From Saprospiraceae bacterium (GTDB lineage Bacteria; Bacteroidota; Bacteroidia; Chitinophagales; Saprospiraceae), in NCBI GenBank assembly GCA_028285085.1, contig JANQQI010000025.1, forward strand, positions 1 through 58,917: a DNA stretch of 58,917 nucleotides, written 5' to 3'. The notes beneath the pieces were generated by a model. That model made no database searches. It had not been told where the DNA came from and worked only from the letters and a program-made list of their open reading frames with translations. A program made the translations under genes and the position numbers. Below, one piece after another: positions 24,247-32,939 of the stretch. Within the stretch, counting starts at the first letter, position 1. Each line of letters begins with the position of its first letter.

Positions 24247-26376
24247 TTAATCGTTGGTAATTTCAATTCGGTTATGGCTACCTTTGCTGCTACTCATACC
24301 GTAGCGTTCTAACATCTCTTTATATTTAGGCACTAGGTTGCGGGGTAGGGTTTCATCATTGATGCTGATTACACCTGCCTCGACTTCTAGTTTAATGCGT
24401 TTAGTAGAACTATTAATGAGTCCATCGGATGTAAGCTCGGCTTTTAGTTCCTCGGAGAAGCGCTCCATTTCGTGCGCGCGCCGTTCTTGTAACTTTGCCA
24501 TCTGCTGGTGCTTCTCCTCCATTTCCTTATGTAAAGCGTACATTTTTTCTTCTAGCGCACGCGCTTGTTCTTCAATGGCTCGACGACTTTCTTGGGATTG
24601 AACACGCATCTGCTCGGACCTTTCTAGCATCACTTTTTCCTCCGCTCTCATAGATTCTTCAGCTTGATACAAGCTTTGGGTTTGTGCTTTCATTTGTTGC
24701 TCTCTGACCATTTCCACTTCGGCTAGTTGGCGTTTGAGCTGTTCTATCCGCTCCTTTCTTTCTGCTTCGCTCAAATCCTCCGTTTCTTCCATTGCTTCCA
24801 TCAATTCCTCGTGCAGTTCTTCCTGACGATCCGCCATTTCTTCCATGATTTCCTCCAAAGCTTCTTGGGCTTCTTCCATACGTTCTTCCATGCGTTCTTG
24901 CCGATCTTCCATAAGCTCTTCGTGTAGCTCCATTTCCGCTTCTACGGTCTCTTCAATTCGCTCGTGCAGCTCTTCCATTTGATCTTCTGTAAGATCTAAT
25001 TGGTCCTCCAGCCGATCGATCTCGTTCTCTAAGCGTTCTTCTTCAGCTTCTGAATACGTATTAGGCACGGTATCTCTACGAATAGGCATCAATAGTCGTG
25101 TCTCCGGTAGTCGCAGAGCAGGTGCTTCGACAGAAAATTCAGCGGGGTCGATAGCTTCTATGGCTGCTAAAGAAAGAAAAGGTTCTTCTGCCATAGTGGC
25201 GAGCGGCTCTTCCTCCGGGGAGGCTTCTGGTTCACTATTGGGTTCGGGATTAGGTTCCGCTGCCGGAGACGCTATTGCATTATTCGCGATCGGGCTGTTT
25301 TGTGTAGAAAAGTATTGTAGCTGGCTGTTCCGCTGATCCCATGGATCCGGTGTAGGAGCGATCGCGAAGGCCATCAAGGCGCCACTAAAAAAGAGCAATA
25401 TAATGGGCGCTAACCAGCGAAGAGGTGTCCGTTTGGTGATTTGCCCTTCAGGGGTCACAAGTCGTTGTAATCTATTTAGCAGCGTCCGCTCATTCTTGAT
25501 AATATGCATTGCCATTTGATTTTGATGTTTTAAAAAATGAATTTGCAAGTGCCCCAGAGCACGCGCGAAATTCCGGGGATCACGAGTCAATGCGAGTGCA
25601 AAATCGTCGCAGGCATGTTCCCGTTCATTGTCGATACAATTCGACAAAAAGTGGGCTGCCGGGTGATAAAAGAAAATCAAACGGATCGTCGTCTGGATTA
25701 AATTAAACAGATAGTCGTGGCGTCGAATATGGGCTAGCTCGTGCAATAGTACTGCTTCCGCCTGTTCGGGGCTCAGCATATTGAAAAAGCCAACCGGAAC
25801 AAGTACCAAGGGTTTTAGATGGCCGATAGTCAGTGGGTTTTTCACTCGACTGGATATCTGGCAAATGACCTGTCGTGTAATGCCGGTGCGGGCGACAAGT
25901 CGGTCGAAACGTTCCTGCCATTCCGCCGTCAGAGGTTGTACTCCACGTTGGCGAAGGTGTTGGCTATAAAAATAAAGTAGCACATATTTCAGACTGAGCA
26001 ATAGAAAGCCAACAACCCAAATCAAACTGATCCAGTAGGTATTGGCATTTAGCAAATCCAGCCAACTTGTGTCAGCAAGGGCTTGCGTTTGCTCCTGTAA
26101 TTTAATCCAATCAGCGTTGGTTAGCTCGGTTAGAGGTAACGTGGCCGTGGCCTCTGTATCGGGTTGATAATACCACCATTGGGTTAAAACCAGCAGTAGT
26201 AAACAACTAAAAAGGCCACTCATCGCGATCCAATAACGCCATTGGGCCTGCCGGGCCGGAATTTGTGCCAAAAGTAATTTGACCAGGCCCGCAATTAGGG
26301 CTACCTGCCATAAGCTGTGGATGAGTGCCCAGCCTAAACTTTGGAAGAAGGGATCGAAGCAAGCAAAAAAGTTCAT
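24247..26376 (-). CDS. BlaR1/M56-family membrane metallopeptidase with Glu-rich coiled coil
   Basis: A 709-aa membrane protein with several N-terminal helices (about 10-38, 48-68, 115-138) and an M56 zinc peptidase domain with HELAH (212-216) and the downstream NEREHACDDFA (250-260). A further transmembrane segment lies near 325-345. Instead of the penicillin-sensor domain of classical BlaR1, the C-terminal half has an acidic linker (about 360-430) and a long Glu/Met/Gln-rich coiled coil (about 435-640), ending in a small domain (INDETLPRNLVPKYKEML). It should cleave or signal to the BlaI-type repressor encoded 3 nt upstream. The inducing signal is unknown. Confidence 0.9.
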   Translation of the reverse strand: MNFFACFDPFFQSLGWALIHSLWQVALIAGLVKLLLAQIPARQAQWRYWIAMSGLFSCLLLLVLTQWWYYQPDTEATATLPLTELTNADWIKLQEQTQALADTSWLDLLNANTYWISLIWVVGFLLLSLKYVLLYFYSQHLRQRGVQPLTAEWQERFDRLVARTGITRQVICQISSRVKNPLTIGHLKPLVLVPVGFFNMLSPEQAEAVLLHELAHIRRHDYLFNLIQTTIRLIFFYHPAAHFLSNCIDNEREHACDDFALALTRDPRNFARALGHLQIHFLKHQNQMAMHIIKNERTLLNRLQRLVTPEGQITKRTPLRWLAPIILLFFSGALMAFAIAPTPDPWDQRNSQLQYFSTQNSPIANNAIASPAAEPNPEPNSEPEASPEEEPLATMAEEPFLSLAAIEAIDPAEFSVEAPALRLPETRLLMPIRRDTVPNTYSEAEEERLENEIDRLEDQLDLTEDQMEELHERIEETVEAEMELHEELMEDRQERMEERMEEAQEALEEIMEEMADRQEELHEELMEAMEETEDLSEAERKERIEQLKRQLAEVEMVREQQMKAQTQSLYQAEESMRAEEKVMLERSEQMRVQSQESRRAIEEQARALEEKMYALHKEMEEKHQQMAKLQERRAHEMERFSEELKAELTSDGLINSSTKRIKLEVEAGVISINDETLPRNLVPKYKEMLERYGMSSSKGSHNRIEITND

Positions 26377-26379
26377 AGT

Positions 26380-26760
26380 CTAGTCTTGATTATCAAGTTG
26401 ATCTAAAAATTTTTTAATCTCTTCAATCTCCGCCTCAGAGGCTTTGCCCCGCCCCAATGCGTGCATAACCAATTTGCTGACCGAAGCACCAAACACATTA
26501 TCGACTAAGCGATCTAACATACGCTCCTGTAGCGCTTCTTGCGCCACGGCAGAGCGATAGCGATGTGATTTACCACCGGCGGGCTCTCTTACGAGCAAGC
26601 CTTTCTCAAGCATGCGTTGCATCTGCTTGAGAGTGGTTGTGTATCCAATTTCGCGTTCGCGACTAATGTGTGCATGAACTTCGCGTACCGTACAGGCATC
26701 GTGAGCCCAAAGGACGCGTAAGATCTCGATTTCCGCTTCGGAAGGACGTGGATGATCCAT
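26380..26760 (-). CDS. BlaI/MecI-family repressor
   Basis: A 126-aa winged-helix repressor (PSEAEIEILRVLWAHDACTVREVHAHI, then GYTTTLKQMQRMLEKGLLVRE) with a C-terminal dimerisation helix region (LQERMLDRLVDNVFGASVSKLVMHAL). It forms an operon with the M56 peptidase gene 3 nt downstream. I choose the ATG at 26760; a TTG three codons upstream is less likely. Two 14-bp palindromes over the promoter (26801-26814 and 26832-26845) are its likely operators, so the operon should be autoregulated and released when the peptidase acts. Confidence 0.93.
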   Translation of the reverse strand: MDHPRPSEAEIEILRVLWAHDACTVREVHAHISREREIGYTTTLKQMQRMLEKGLLVREPAGGKSHRYRSAVAQEALQERMLDRLVDNVFGASVSKLVMHALGRGKASEAEIEEIKKFLDQLDNQD

Positions 26761-26773
26761 TGATTTCAAAAGT

Positions 26774-26845
26774 AATTGTTAACAATTGACACAAATATAA
26801 ACGACATTTGTCGTAATTGTCAAGAAAATCTACGACAAATGTCGT
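26774..26845 (-). promoter_or_regulatory. Promoter and operators of the blaI-like operon
   Basis: On the minus strand a -33-type TTGACA (26823-26818) and a -7 box TATATTTG (26799-26792) fit the Bacteroidetes promoter form. Two perfect palindromes, ACGACATTTGTCGT (26801-26814, between the boxes) and ACGACAAATGTCGT (26832-26845, upstream), share the arms ACGACA/TGTCGT, similar to known BlaI/MecI operators built on TACA/TGTA arms. A third palindrome, AATTGTTAACAATT (26774-26787), covers the expected start of transcription. The position predicts repression by steric block. Confidence 0.8.
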
Positions 26846-26944
26846 TTTGGGTGGAAAAAAGTTATTCCTACCTCAATAGACTAATCCCTCATGACAAGGC
26901 TGCATGAGCAAAGTGTTAAATGCTGGAGTAGCAGTAAAATCAGG

Positions 26945-27367
26945 CTATCCAACCACTGCGATGCACTTCAACTCGATCGCGATCGGGGTCGGAAGGGAGT
27001 CAATGCCGACAGTTGTTCGGCAAGGCTGATTATCCTTGAAGTATTCGGCGTAAATCTGATTATAGGTATGAAAGTCGCGCTGCATGTCCGTCAAAAATAC
27101 GGTAACATCGACTAGGTCATTCCAGGATGCACCGCTGGCTTCGAGAACTTTTTGGACATTCTGAAAGACGCTATGACACTGAGCCGCAAAATCAAATTGG
27201 GTAAAATTGCCACTTTTGCTTTGTTGGAGACCGGGAACGCCGTCCGTTTCGGGATCACGCGGACCAATACCGGATAAGAAAAGTAAATTCCCAACGCGGC
27301 GCGCGTGGCGATATAAGCCGACGGGCTTCGGTGCGCCGCTAGCATCAATTTTTTCGGAATGACTCAT
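26945..27367 (-). CDS. RidA-family deaminase, 2-aminomuconate deaminase-like
   Basis: A 140-aa protein of the YjgF/YER057c/UK114 family. Motifs: GNLLFLSGIGPRDPETDGVPG, FDFAAQCHSVFQNVQKVLEASGASWNDLVDVTVFLTDM and FKDNQPCRTTVGIDSLPTPIAIELKCIA. The wording of these blocks is closest to 2-aminomuconate deaminases of aromatic or tryptophan catabolism rather than to canonical RidA, which deaminates reactive enamines. No other kynurenine-pathway gene is near, so the specific substrate is uncertain. Monomeric size typical; these proteins form cytoplasmic trimers. Confidence 0.88.
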   Translation of the reverse strand: MSHSEKIDASGAPKPVGLYRHARRVGNLLFLSGIGPRDPETDGVPGLQQSKSGNFTQFDFAAQCHSVFQNVQKVLEASGASWNDLVDVTVFLTDMQRDFHTYNQIYAEYFKDNQPCRTTVGIDSLPTPIAIELKCIAVVG

Positions 27368-27524
27368 GAGCTTTTTTTTGCAAAATAGGAGGATTCGTGC
27401 GGATTGCCAAAGAGAATTGGCGGGGATAATTTACCAAAAACTAAAACCTTAAAACGGCATACTTTATATTTCGATCCATTAATTGCATTTTGCAGCTACT
27501 ATTTAAAATCGAAAAAATCAGTTT

Positions 27525-28127
27525 ATGAAAATATTACTCGTTGGAGCCTCTGGCACCATTGGTAAAACCATTGATGCAGAGCTCTCTAAACGTCACGAAA
27601 TTATTCGGGCGGGTCGAAATAGTGGAGATATTCGCGTTGATATCAGTGAAGCCACCAGTATTGAGCAAATGTACCAGCAAGCGGGTAAGGTTGATGCGGT
27701 AGTTTGCGCCGCGGGAAATGCTTATTTCGGTCCTTTTGACCAAATTCGTGAAGAGGATTGGTACATCGGCATCCGTAGCAAAATGATGGGTCAGATCAAT
27801 CTGGTCATGTTGGGTCGTGATTATGTGCAAGATGGCGGTTCTTTTACCTTGACGACAGGAATACTAGCTGAAGATCCTATTCGCCAAGGTGCCGCTCTAA
27901 GCATGGTCAACGGTGCCGTTAATGCCTTCGTGCGAGCGGCTGCCATCGAATTGGCCAAGGGGCAGCGCATTAACGTGGTGAGTTCTGGTATGGTAGAGGA
28001 TGCGGTAGAGAAATATGGTCCTTACTTTCCCGGTCATTATCCCATTCCAATGTGGAAAGTAGTGAGCGGCTATGTACGTAGTGTAGAAGGCGCCGGAACC
28101 GGGCAGGTCATTCGGATTTATGAGTAG
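27525..28127 (+). CDS. Atypical short-chain dehydrogenase/reductase
   Basis: A 200-aa Rossmann-fold protein with the nucleotide motif VGASGTIG (residues 6-13), a conserved CAAGNAYFGPF (NAG-like) block and the SDR helix region MVNGAVNAFVRAAAIELA. The classical YxxxK catalytic pair is absent: the aligned positions are LSMVN, so Tyr and Lys are replaced. It is shorter than usual (about 250 aa). It may be a member of a divergent SDR subfamily that uses another mechanism or only binds nucleotide. It is divergent from the RidA-like gene. Confidence 0.85.
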   Translation: MKILLVGASGTIGKTIDAELSKRHEIIRAGRNSGDIRVDISEATSIEQMYQQAGKVDAVVCAAGNAYFGPFDQIREEDWYIGIRSKMMGQINLVMLGRDYVQDGGSFTLTTGILAEDPIRQGAALSMVNGAVNAFVRAAAIELAKGQRINVVSSGMVEDAVEKYGPYFPGHYPIPMWKVVSGYVRSVEGAGTGQVIRIYE

Positions 28128-28146
28128 GCAGCTCTAAGTGTTTGGC

Positions 28147-28563
28147 TTAAGCGGAAAAATAAGGTTTGTAGCCCATGCCCAACTGAAGAATGATCGTGGC
28201 GATGGCCAAAATAATGTAGAGATATTTACGAATAATAATTTTTAGTCGGCGGCGATTAGGATGAAATCCAAAGCTTTCGAACAAGACCGAATAAAAAGTT
28301 TGATCGCCGGTGCTTTCATCCAAACCGTGAGCTTCGTTCATTAAGCAGCGGTTATAATACAAAAACTGGCCTACCACGACGCCGTAGCCAATCACCATAA
28401 GATACCAGGGGAAAACAAATGGCCCGGCCCAAGCAATGATGACAAAAACGAAATGTACCCAAAAAATTAAAGTTTCTTTTGACCCGCTTGGGCTATTGGC
28501 TTCCTGCATATCTTCCAACTTTACGGGCAAAGATACGCTTCTGTTGAAAAAATCTGTGGCCAT
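28147..28563 (-). CDS. Small membrane protein of unknown function
   Basis: A 138-aa protein with about three hydrophobic segments (near 31-48, 50-68 and 114-132) separated by a polar loop containing NRCLMNEAHGLDESTG. It has no recognisable catalytic motif. The ATG at 28563 is used; the TTG before it only adds one residue. Convergent with the SDR gene, ending 20 nt from it. Confidence 0.7.
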   Translation of the reverse strand: MATDFFNRSVSLPVKLEDMQEANSPSGSKETLIFWVHFVFVIIAWAGPFVFPWYLMVIGYGVVVGQFLYYNRCLMNEAHGLDESTGDQTFYSVLFESFGFHPNRRRLKIIIRKYLYIILAIATIILQLGMGYKPYFSA

Positions 28564-28596
28564 CAAGGAGAAATACCCACCTTGGATTCGTAAAAC

Positions 28597-28628
28597 AAAA
28601 GGCCAATTCCAGAGGAATCGGCCTTTTT
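28597..28628. terminator. Bidirectional terminator hairpin
   Basis: AAAAGGCC-A-ATTCC (from 28597) pairs with GGAAT-C-GGCCTTTT (28614-28627) with one A-C mismatch and an AGA loop. There is a T-run on the + side and T-rich sequence on the minus side. It lies downstream of the fasciclin gene on the minus strand, which it probably terminates. Confidence 0.75.
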
Positions 28629-28671
28629 AGGGTTGATTTATATCGACCCACTATCACTCATTTTGTAATTT

Positions 28672-29625
28672 CTAGAGATTACCAGGGATGATGATTTTGT
28701 CGAGAACGTGCACGACACCATTAGTCCCTTGTACATCGGTTAATAAAACCGTAGCGACGCCACCGTCTGCATCAGTAATAGTAACAACACCATCAGCAAT
28801 ATTGATCGTAAATGGCTCGTCATCATTCACTGATGGCACCATCATACCATCACTCAAATCTGCGGCACGAACATTACCAGAAGCAACGTGGTATCTCAAT
28901 ACTTTTTCTAAATCAGCAGTGCTAAGACCATCAACTGTAGCCTGTGCTGCGGTGAATGCATCGTTAATTGGTGCCATGACAGTGAAAGGACCGTCACCGC
29001 TCAATACATTTACTAAGTCACCATCAGCAGTACCGAGAGCACCTACCAAGCTAGTGAACAGACTATTCGCAGCAGCGTGTCCTACGACATCCAATGGCAT
29101 CAGAACATTGTCAATGATGTGGATAACACCATTAGTCGCATCTACATCTGCAACATCAACATTGATTGTACCGTTGAGGCTAACATTGCCATCAGCATCT
29201 TTTTCAATCAATAAAGACAATTGGTTATCGCCAGGTCCGGTTTCAGCGGCAGTAGTTACATAAGTTTGACCTTCATTGATTGCGCTTGATTTCACCTCAG
29301 CACCTAATACGTGGTACAATAAGATTTCAGTCAATACATCTTTATCAACAGCGTCAACATCAGTAATTCCAGCGTTAGTAAAGGCGGTGTTTGTAGGCGC
29401 AAAAACGGTGAAAGGACCGTCGCCACTCAATATATCAACGAGTTCGGCTCGCTGCAATGCAGCTACCAAAGTGCTAAATTGATTATCACCAGTTGCGATT
29501 TCCACGATACTTTGCGGAGTTGGTTCTGGTGTTACTGGATCATCCTCATCGTCATCACCACAAGCAACAATAAAAAGAGGCATTAAGAGCAACAACCAAC
29601 CAAAGATTACAAGATTTTTTTTCAT
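28672..29625 (-). CDS. Fasciclin-domain (FAS1) lipoprotein, two domains
   Basis: A 317-aa lipoprotein: signal with lipobox IVAC (Cys22) followed by GDDDEDD, an acidic tether typical of surface-exposed Bacteroidota lipoproteins. Two FAS1 domains follow (about 38-175 and 180-317), each with the two conserved boxes: GPFTVFAPTNTAF ... LLYHVLG and NGVIHIIDNVL; GPFTVMAPINDAF ... LRYHVASG and NGVVHVLDKIIIP. FAS1 domains mediate adhesion to surfaces or polymers. The gene ends upstream of a bidirectional terminator at 28597. Confidence 0.94.
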   Translation of the reverse strand: MKKNLVIFGWLLLLMPLFIVACGDDDEDDPVTPEPTPQSIVEIATGDNQFSTLVAALQRAELVDILSGDGPFTVFAPTNTAFTNAGITDVDAVDKDVLTEILLYHVLGAEVKSSAINEGQTYVTTAAETGPGDNQLSLLIEKDADGNVSLNGTINVDVADVDATNGVIHIIDNVLMPLDVVGHAAANSLFTSLVGALGTADGDLVNVLSGDGPFTVMAPINDAFTAAQATVDGLSTADLEKVLRYHVASGNVRAADLSDGMMVPSVNDDEPFTINIADGVVTITDADGGVATVLLTDVQGTNGVVHVLDKIIIPGNL

Positions 29626-29804
29626 CAGGTTAAATGATTTTTAGTTCTTACAAATAGGTTTTACACGCTGTCCAAACATGAGCAGGGCAGCTTTGTTTAA
29701 TGAAAACCCTATATTTTGCACTAAAAATTAAACAAACTGACAGTCATTTTGCAAAATCCTAGTTTTGTGTAATGAGATAATCAGCATTTTATCCTGATCG
29801 ATCG

Positions 29805-32741
29805 TTACTCCTTGTTCAGAGGAATTCCAGCCATGCGTAGCTTGTCGACGGATCGTTCGAATGGTATACTATCCAAAGATTGGCGAATACTTAATTGAGC
29901 GCTTCTGGATAAAAACCGTCCTAGAGGAATAATCCGTTGGCGATGTTCCAACTGGAATCGAATTCGATTGGCAACTGGTATTTTGGATCGTAGCTGGTGG
30001 AGTAAGTAATTATTATGACCACTGCGAACATTGTACAAGCCAGAGATTGGTGCCGTCAGTTCAAATTGCTCTTCGAGACCATCAGAATCTGATTCTGTTG
30101 GCTCGATCCCCGGCGGCAGACCTTCACCATTGTGAATTTCTACCAAAACAATTTTAACCTTTTCCTCAAGTGCTTTTTCTGCAATATATTTTTCCAATTG
30201 CTCGAAGATCAAGTTGGTAGTTGTTACACCATAATTGTCATAATAGCCCGCATCGGCAAAGTGTCCGAGCTCTGGAATACGCCCTGTTGGGTTGAGATAA
30301 GGAAAACGAGCACTTAATAAGGTCGCCGTACTCAGTCTCATGCCTTTTTGTTCGAGATTGCTATCGTAAATTTGTTGGACCAGATCTTTAATATTGCCTA
30401 CAGTAGGCATCTCTAATTTGACTGGGCTGTTGATCCACCATTCGCCTCGGTCCATCTGTGCTGTGTTGCAAAATAGAAGAGGGACGTCTGTTCGCATAGC
30501 AGCTGAATCCAACGGATACCAAAGATTCAGATAATTATTATCGAAAAGAGACGATTGGGTATACTGATTAATTGCCTTTTCCCAATCTTCTTCAAGGGTT
30601 ACCGCACGATCCGTTTTAAAAAGAGATAGAGGTAAAAAGCCTTGAATTAAATCCGCGCCAAATAAATTGGCGACACTACTAGACAGGAAATCTTTCTTAA
30701 AAATGTTTGTGATTTGTGTCTCCGTAGCATCGGGTTGGCTATTGGCAGCACAAAAGCTAGTGAAAACGGATGCGCCGAATGTACCACCGGAAGCTCCGGA
30801 GAGGGAAAAGAGCTGGCGGCGATATAGCCCCTCACTGCGGCGATCAAGGCGAGCATTGACGAGTGCAGTCCAATACGCTGCTCTTGACCCACCACCTTCC
30901 GCGGTGACCAGCACGATTGGCATTTGAACAGTAGTATCCCAATTACTCAAACGGTCCTGAACCCAAGTGTCAATATAAGTCGAAAGCTCTTGTCGTTGGT
31001 CATTTGACCAACGATTGTCTACGAGCCGAACGTTATGAAAATCATTATCTGTTTTGAAATTAATTAGAAATACGCCACTGAGTATCAGCAATACAAATGA
31101 AAGTAAATACGAATTTTTTCCTGGTCGAATGGAGAGGTAGGCCACTACTCCCATGTAAAAATTAAGACCAATAGCAATGACACTCAAAGCGCCGATCATA
31201 CCCGCAAATTTGGGCCAGAGATTGGCCGTGTACAATAGTATAGCCGATGAGATAATACCAATGTAGACTACTGAGATTGGCCAATTTTCGGGGATTTTCT
31301 TCCAGAGATAAATATTGGACTTGTAAACAATCAGTAGATAAAATAAGCAGGCAAAGCAAAGGAAGCCTGAAGCCAGTAACATCATTCCACCTGCGGCGAA
31401 CGGTTGATGGAAATATAACCGATAATTCATGTAACCCATGAATGCTATCCAGATGAGTAGAATGATAAAAGGAAGTATTATCGAACTGATACTAAATGCT
31501 TTTTTACCTTGTTCATCACTTGCTCCAAAATGATAAACTTTGAAAAACACTTTGTCGATATGCTTTTTGACCGATGGAATGAGTGTGATGGTAAAAAGGG
31601 AGATAAATACGAGCACTTGCAGCGTGCCATTGCGATATGGAGAAAATACACCATTAATTACTAAAATATCTACAATCGCTCCATAAACAACTAAGATGGT
31701 CATAATACCTAAAAGGCGAGGAATATTGATATGAAACCAATCTTCGGTGGCTGGCATATTGCCACCGTATTGAAATCCGAGCTTTCTTACAGGGATAAAC
31801 ATTTTGCGCAAAAAAGACCGCTTTGGTGCATCAATTTTTTTGCTCTCATATTCCGGTAAAAAATAACCAGGGATATACCAGTTGAATACAGCTAGAGAAA
31901 AGATAAAACTGTAAAATAGAAAAACGTGTTCAGGATTATCAGAAATACCTAATAGTAAATCTTGCCCCTGATCAACGTTATTCAAAACAAACCATAATAA
32001 AAACACGCAAATCACACTGAGGCGACTGTACCATAGTGTTTTTATGATCCGTTCAAATAACAACCGATATAAATATTGTATATAGTCCCAGAACTTCACT
32101 TCATCTTTAGTGCGGATATCGGAATGCTCATCGATTTTGATGCGGATCAAACTGATCGCCAGATATATGATACTTAGTTGGATCAATAGCCGTTTTCCTT
32201 TGGACATCCACTTTACCAGTCCTAGCATACTGGTTTGATCGTACATTAGATGACGATACAAACCAATATTTTCAATGAGATCAAATATACCCGCAATGAT
32301 AATTCCCCAAGCAAAGCAACTTCCCATTGTATACATCCGTGATTTTTGATTTTCTTTTCCTATCAAAAATGCTTGACGCATCCTGCGAAGCAGTAAAAAG
32401 ATAATCCAGACATAGAGAATAATAAATGGAAAGTCAATCAGCAATTGCCACTTGGCGATTTGCCTGGCATTCTTGAACTCGAAAAATTGAAAACAATAAA
32501 TGCTTTCCGAAGGGCAGACTTTTGGCCCAAAAAGATAGATGGGCTCACTATTGAGCCATTTTGTTTTTATAGCATGAGCTTTAACGGCGTCGCCGGCTTC
32601 GGCATAACTACTAATTCTATTTGGAGAGATTTCGTTTTCTAAAGGTAAATTTAGAAAGACGAGAGCATTGGCCACCAAAAAAGAAACAATAAATAGGGGC
32701 CAGAAATACCTGGGAAGATTTGTGAATTGAGGCGTCGACAT
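29805..32741 (-). CDS. Multi-pass membrane protein with patatin-like phospholipase domain
   Basis: A 978-aa protein. The first about 580 residues hold ten or so hydrophobic helices grouped in an unrecognised integral membrane part. The C-terminal 370 residues form a patatin-like acyl hydrolase: oxyanion block TAEGGGSRAAYWTA, nucleophile Ser651 in SGASGG (GxSxG), and the dyad Asp830 in FADAGYYDNYG. Patatins cleave acyl chains from phospholipids. The catalytic domain is probably cytoplasmic-side or periplasmic-side attached; topology is not decided by sequence alone. I use the ATG at 32741 (MSTPQF), since the TTG-type extension upstream adds a short basic stretch only. Confidence 0.87.
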   Translation of the reverse strand: MSTPQFTNLPRYFWPLFIVSFLVANALVFLNLPLENEISPNRISSYAEAGDAVKAHAIKTKWLNSEPIYLFGPKVCPSESIYCFQFFEFKNARQIAKWQLLIDFPFIILYVWIIFLLLRRMRQAFLIGKENQKSRMYTMGSCFAWGIIIAGIFDLIENIGLYRHLMYDQTSMLGLVKWMSKGKRLLIQLSIIYLAISLIRIKIDEHSDIRTKDEVKFWDYIQYLYRLLFERIIKTLWYSRLSVICVFLLWFVLNNVDQGQDLLLGISDNPEHVFLFYSFIFSLAVFNWYIPGYFLPEYESKKIDAPKRSFLRKMFIPVRKLGFQYGGNMPATEDWFHINIPRLLGIMTILVVYGAIVDILVINGVFSPYRNGTLQVLVFISLFTITLIPSVKKHIDKVFFKVYHFGASDEQGKKAFSISSIILPFIILLIWIAFMGYMNYRLYFHQPFAAGGMMLLASGFLCFACLFYLLIVYKSNIYLWKKIPENWPISVVYIGIISSAILLYTANLWPKFAGMIGALSVIAIGLNFYMGVVAYLSIRPGKNSYLLSFVLLILSGVFLINFKTDNDFHNVRLVDNRWSNDQRQELSTYIDTWVQDRLSNWDTTVQMPIVLVTAEGGGSRAAYWTALVNARLDRRSEGLYRRQLFSLSGASGGTFGASVFTSFCAANSQPDATETQITNIFKKDFLSSSVANLFGADLIQGFLPLSLFKTDRAVTLEEDWEKAINQYTQSSLFDNNYLNLWYPLDSAAMRTDVPLLFCNTAQMDRGEWWINSPVKLEMPTVGNIKDLVQQIYDSNLEQKGMRLSTATLLSARFPYLNPTGRIPELGHFADAGYYDNYGVTTTNLIFEQLEKYIAEKALEEKVKIVLVEIHNGEGLPPGIEPTESDSDGLEEQFELTAPISGLYNVRSGHNNYLLHQLRSKIPVANRIRFQLEHRQRIIPLGRFLSRSAQLSIRQSLDSIPFERSVDKLRMAGIPLNKE

Positions 32742-32939
32742 GGTTTTGTTTTTTTGGGTGAACAATAAACGTGTCAACACTTTTCTGATGGTTGCCTTTC
32801 AAGCGTTAATCCTGAAATGATGAAATAAGTTAGTTAAAAAAGGGGTGAAAATTCAATTATTAGGTCAATTGTAAGATTAGAACCGGTTAAGCTCTGTTGC
32901 CGTTGATTGCCTTGGTGCGTTTCTTGCAAGAAATAAAGC

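Noticed and set aside
28688-29263. + strand ORF of 191 codons opposite the fasciclin gene
   Set aside because: Mirror of the FAS1 coding frame; low-complexity Thr/Ser/Val composition.
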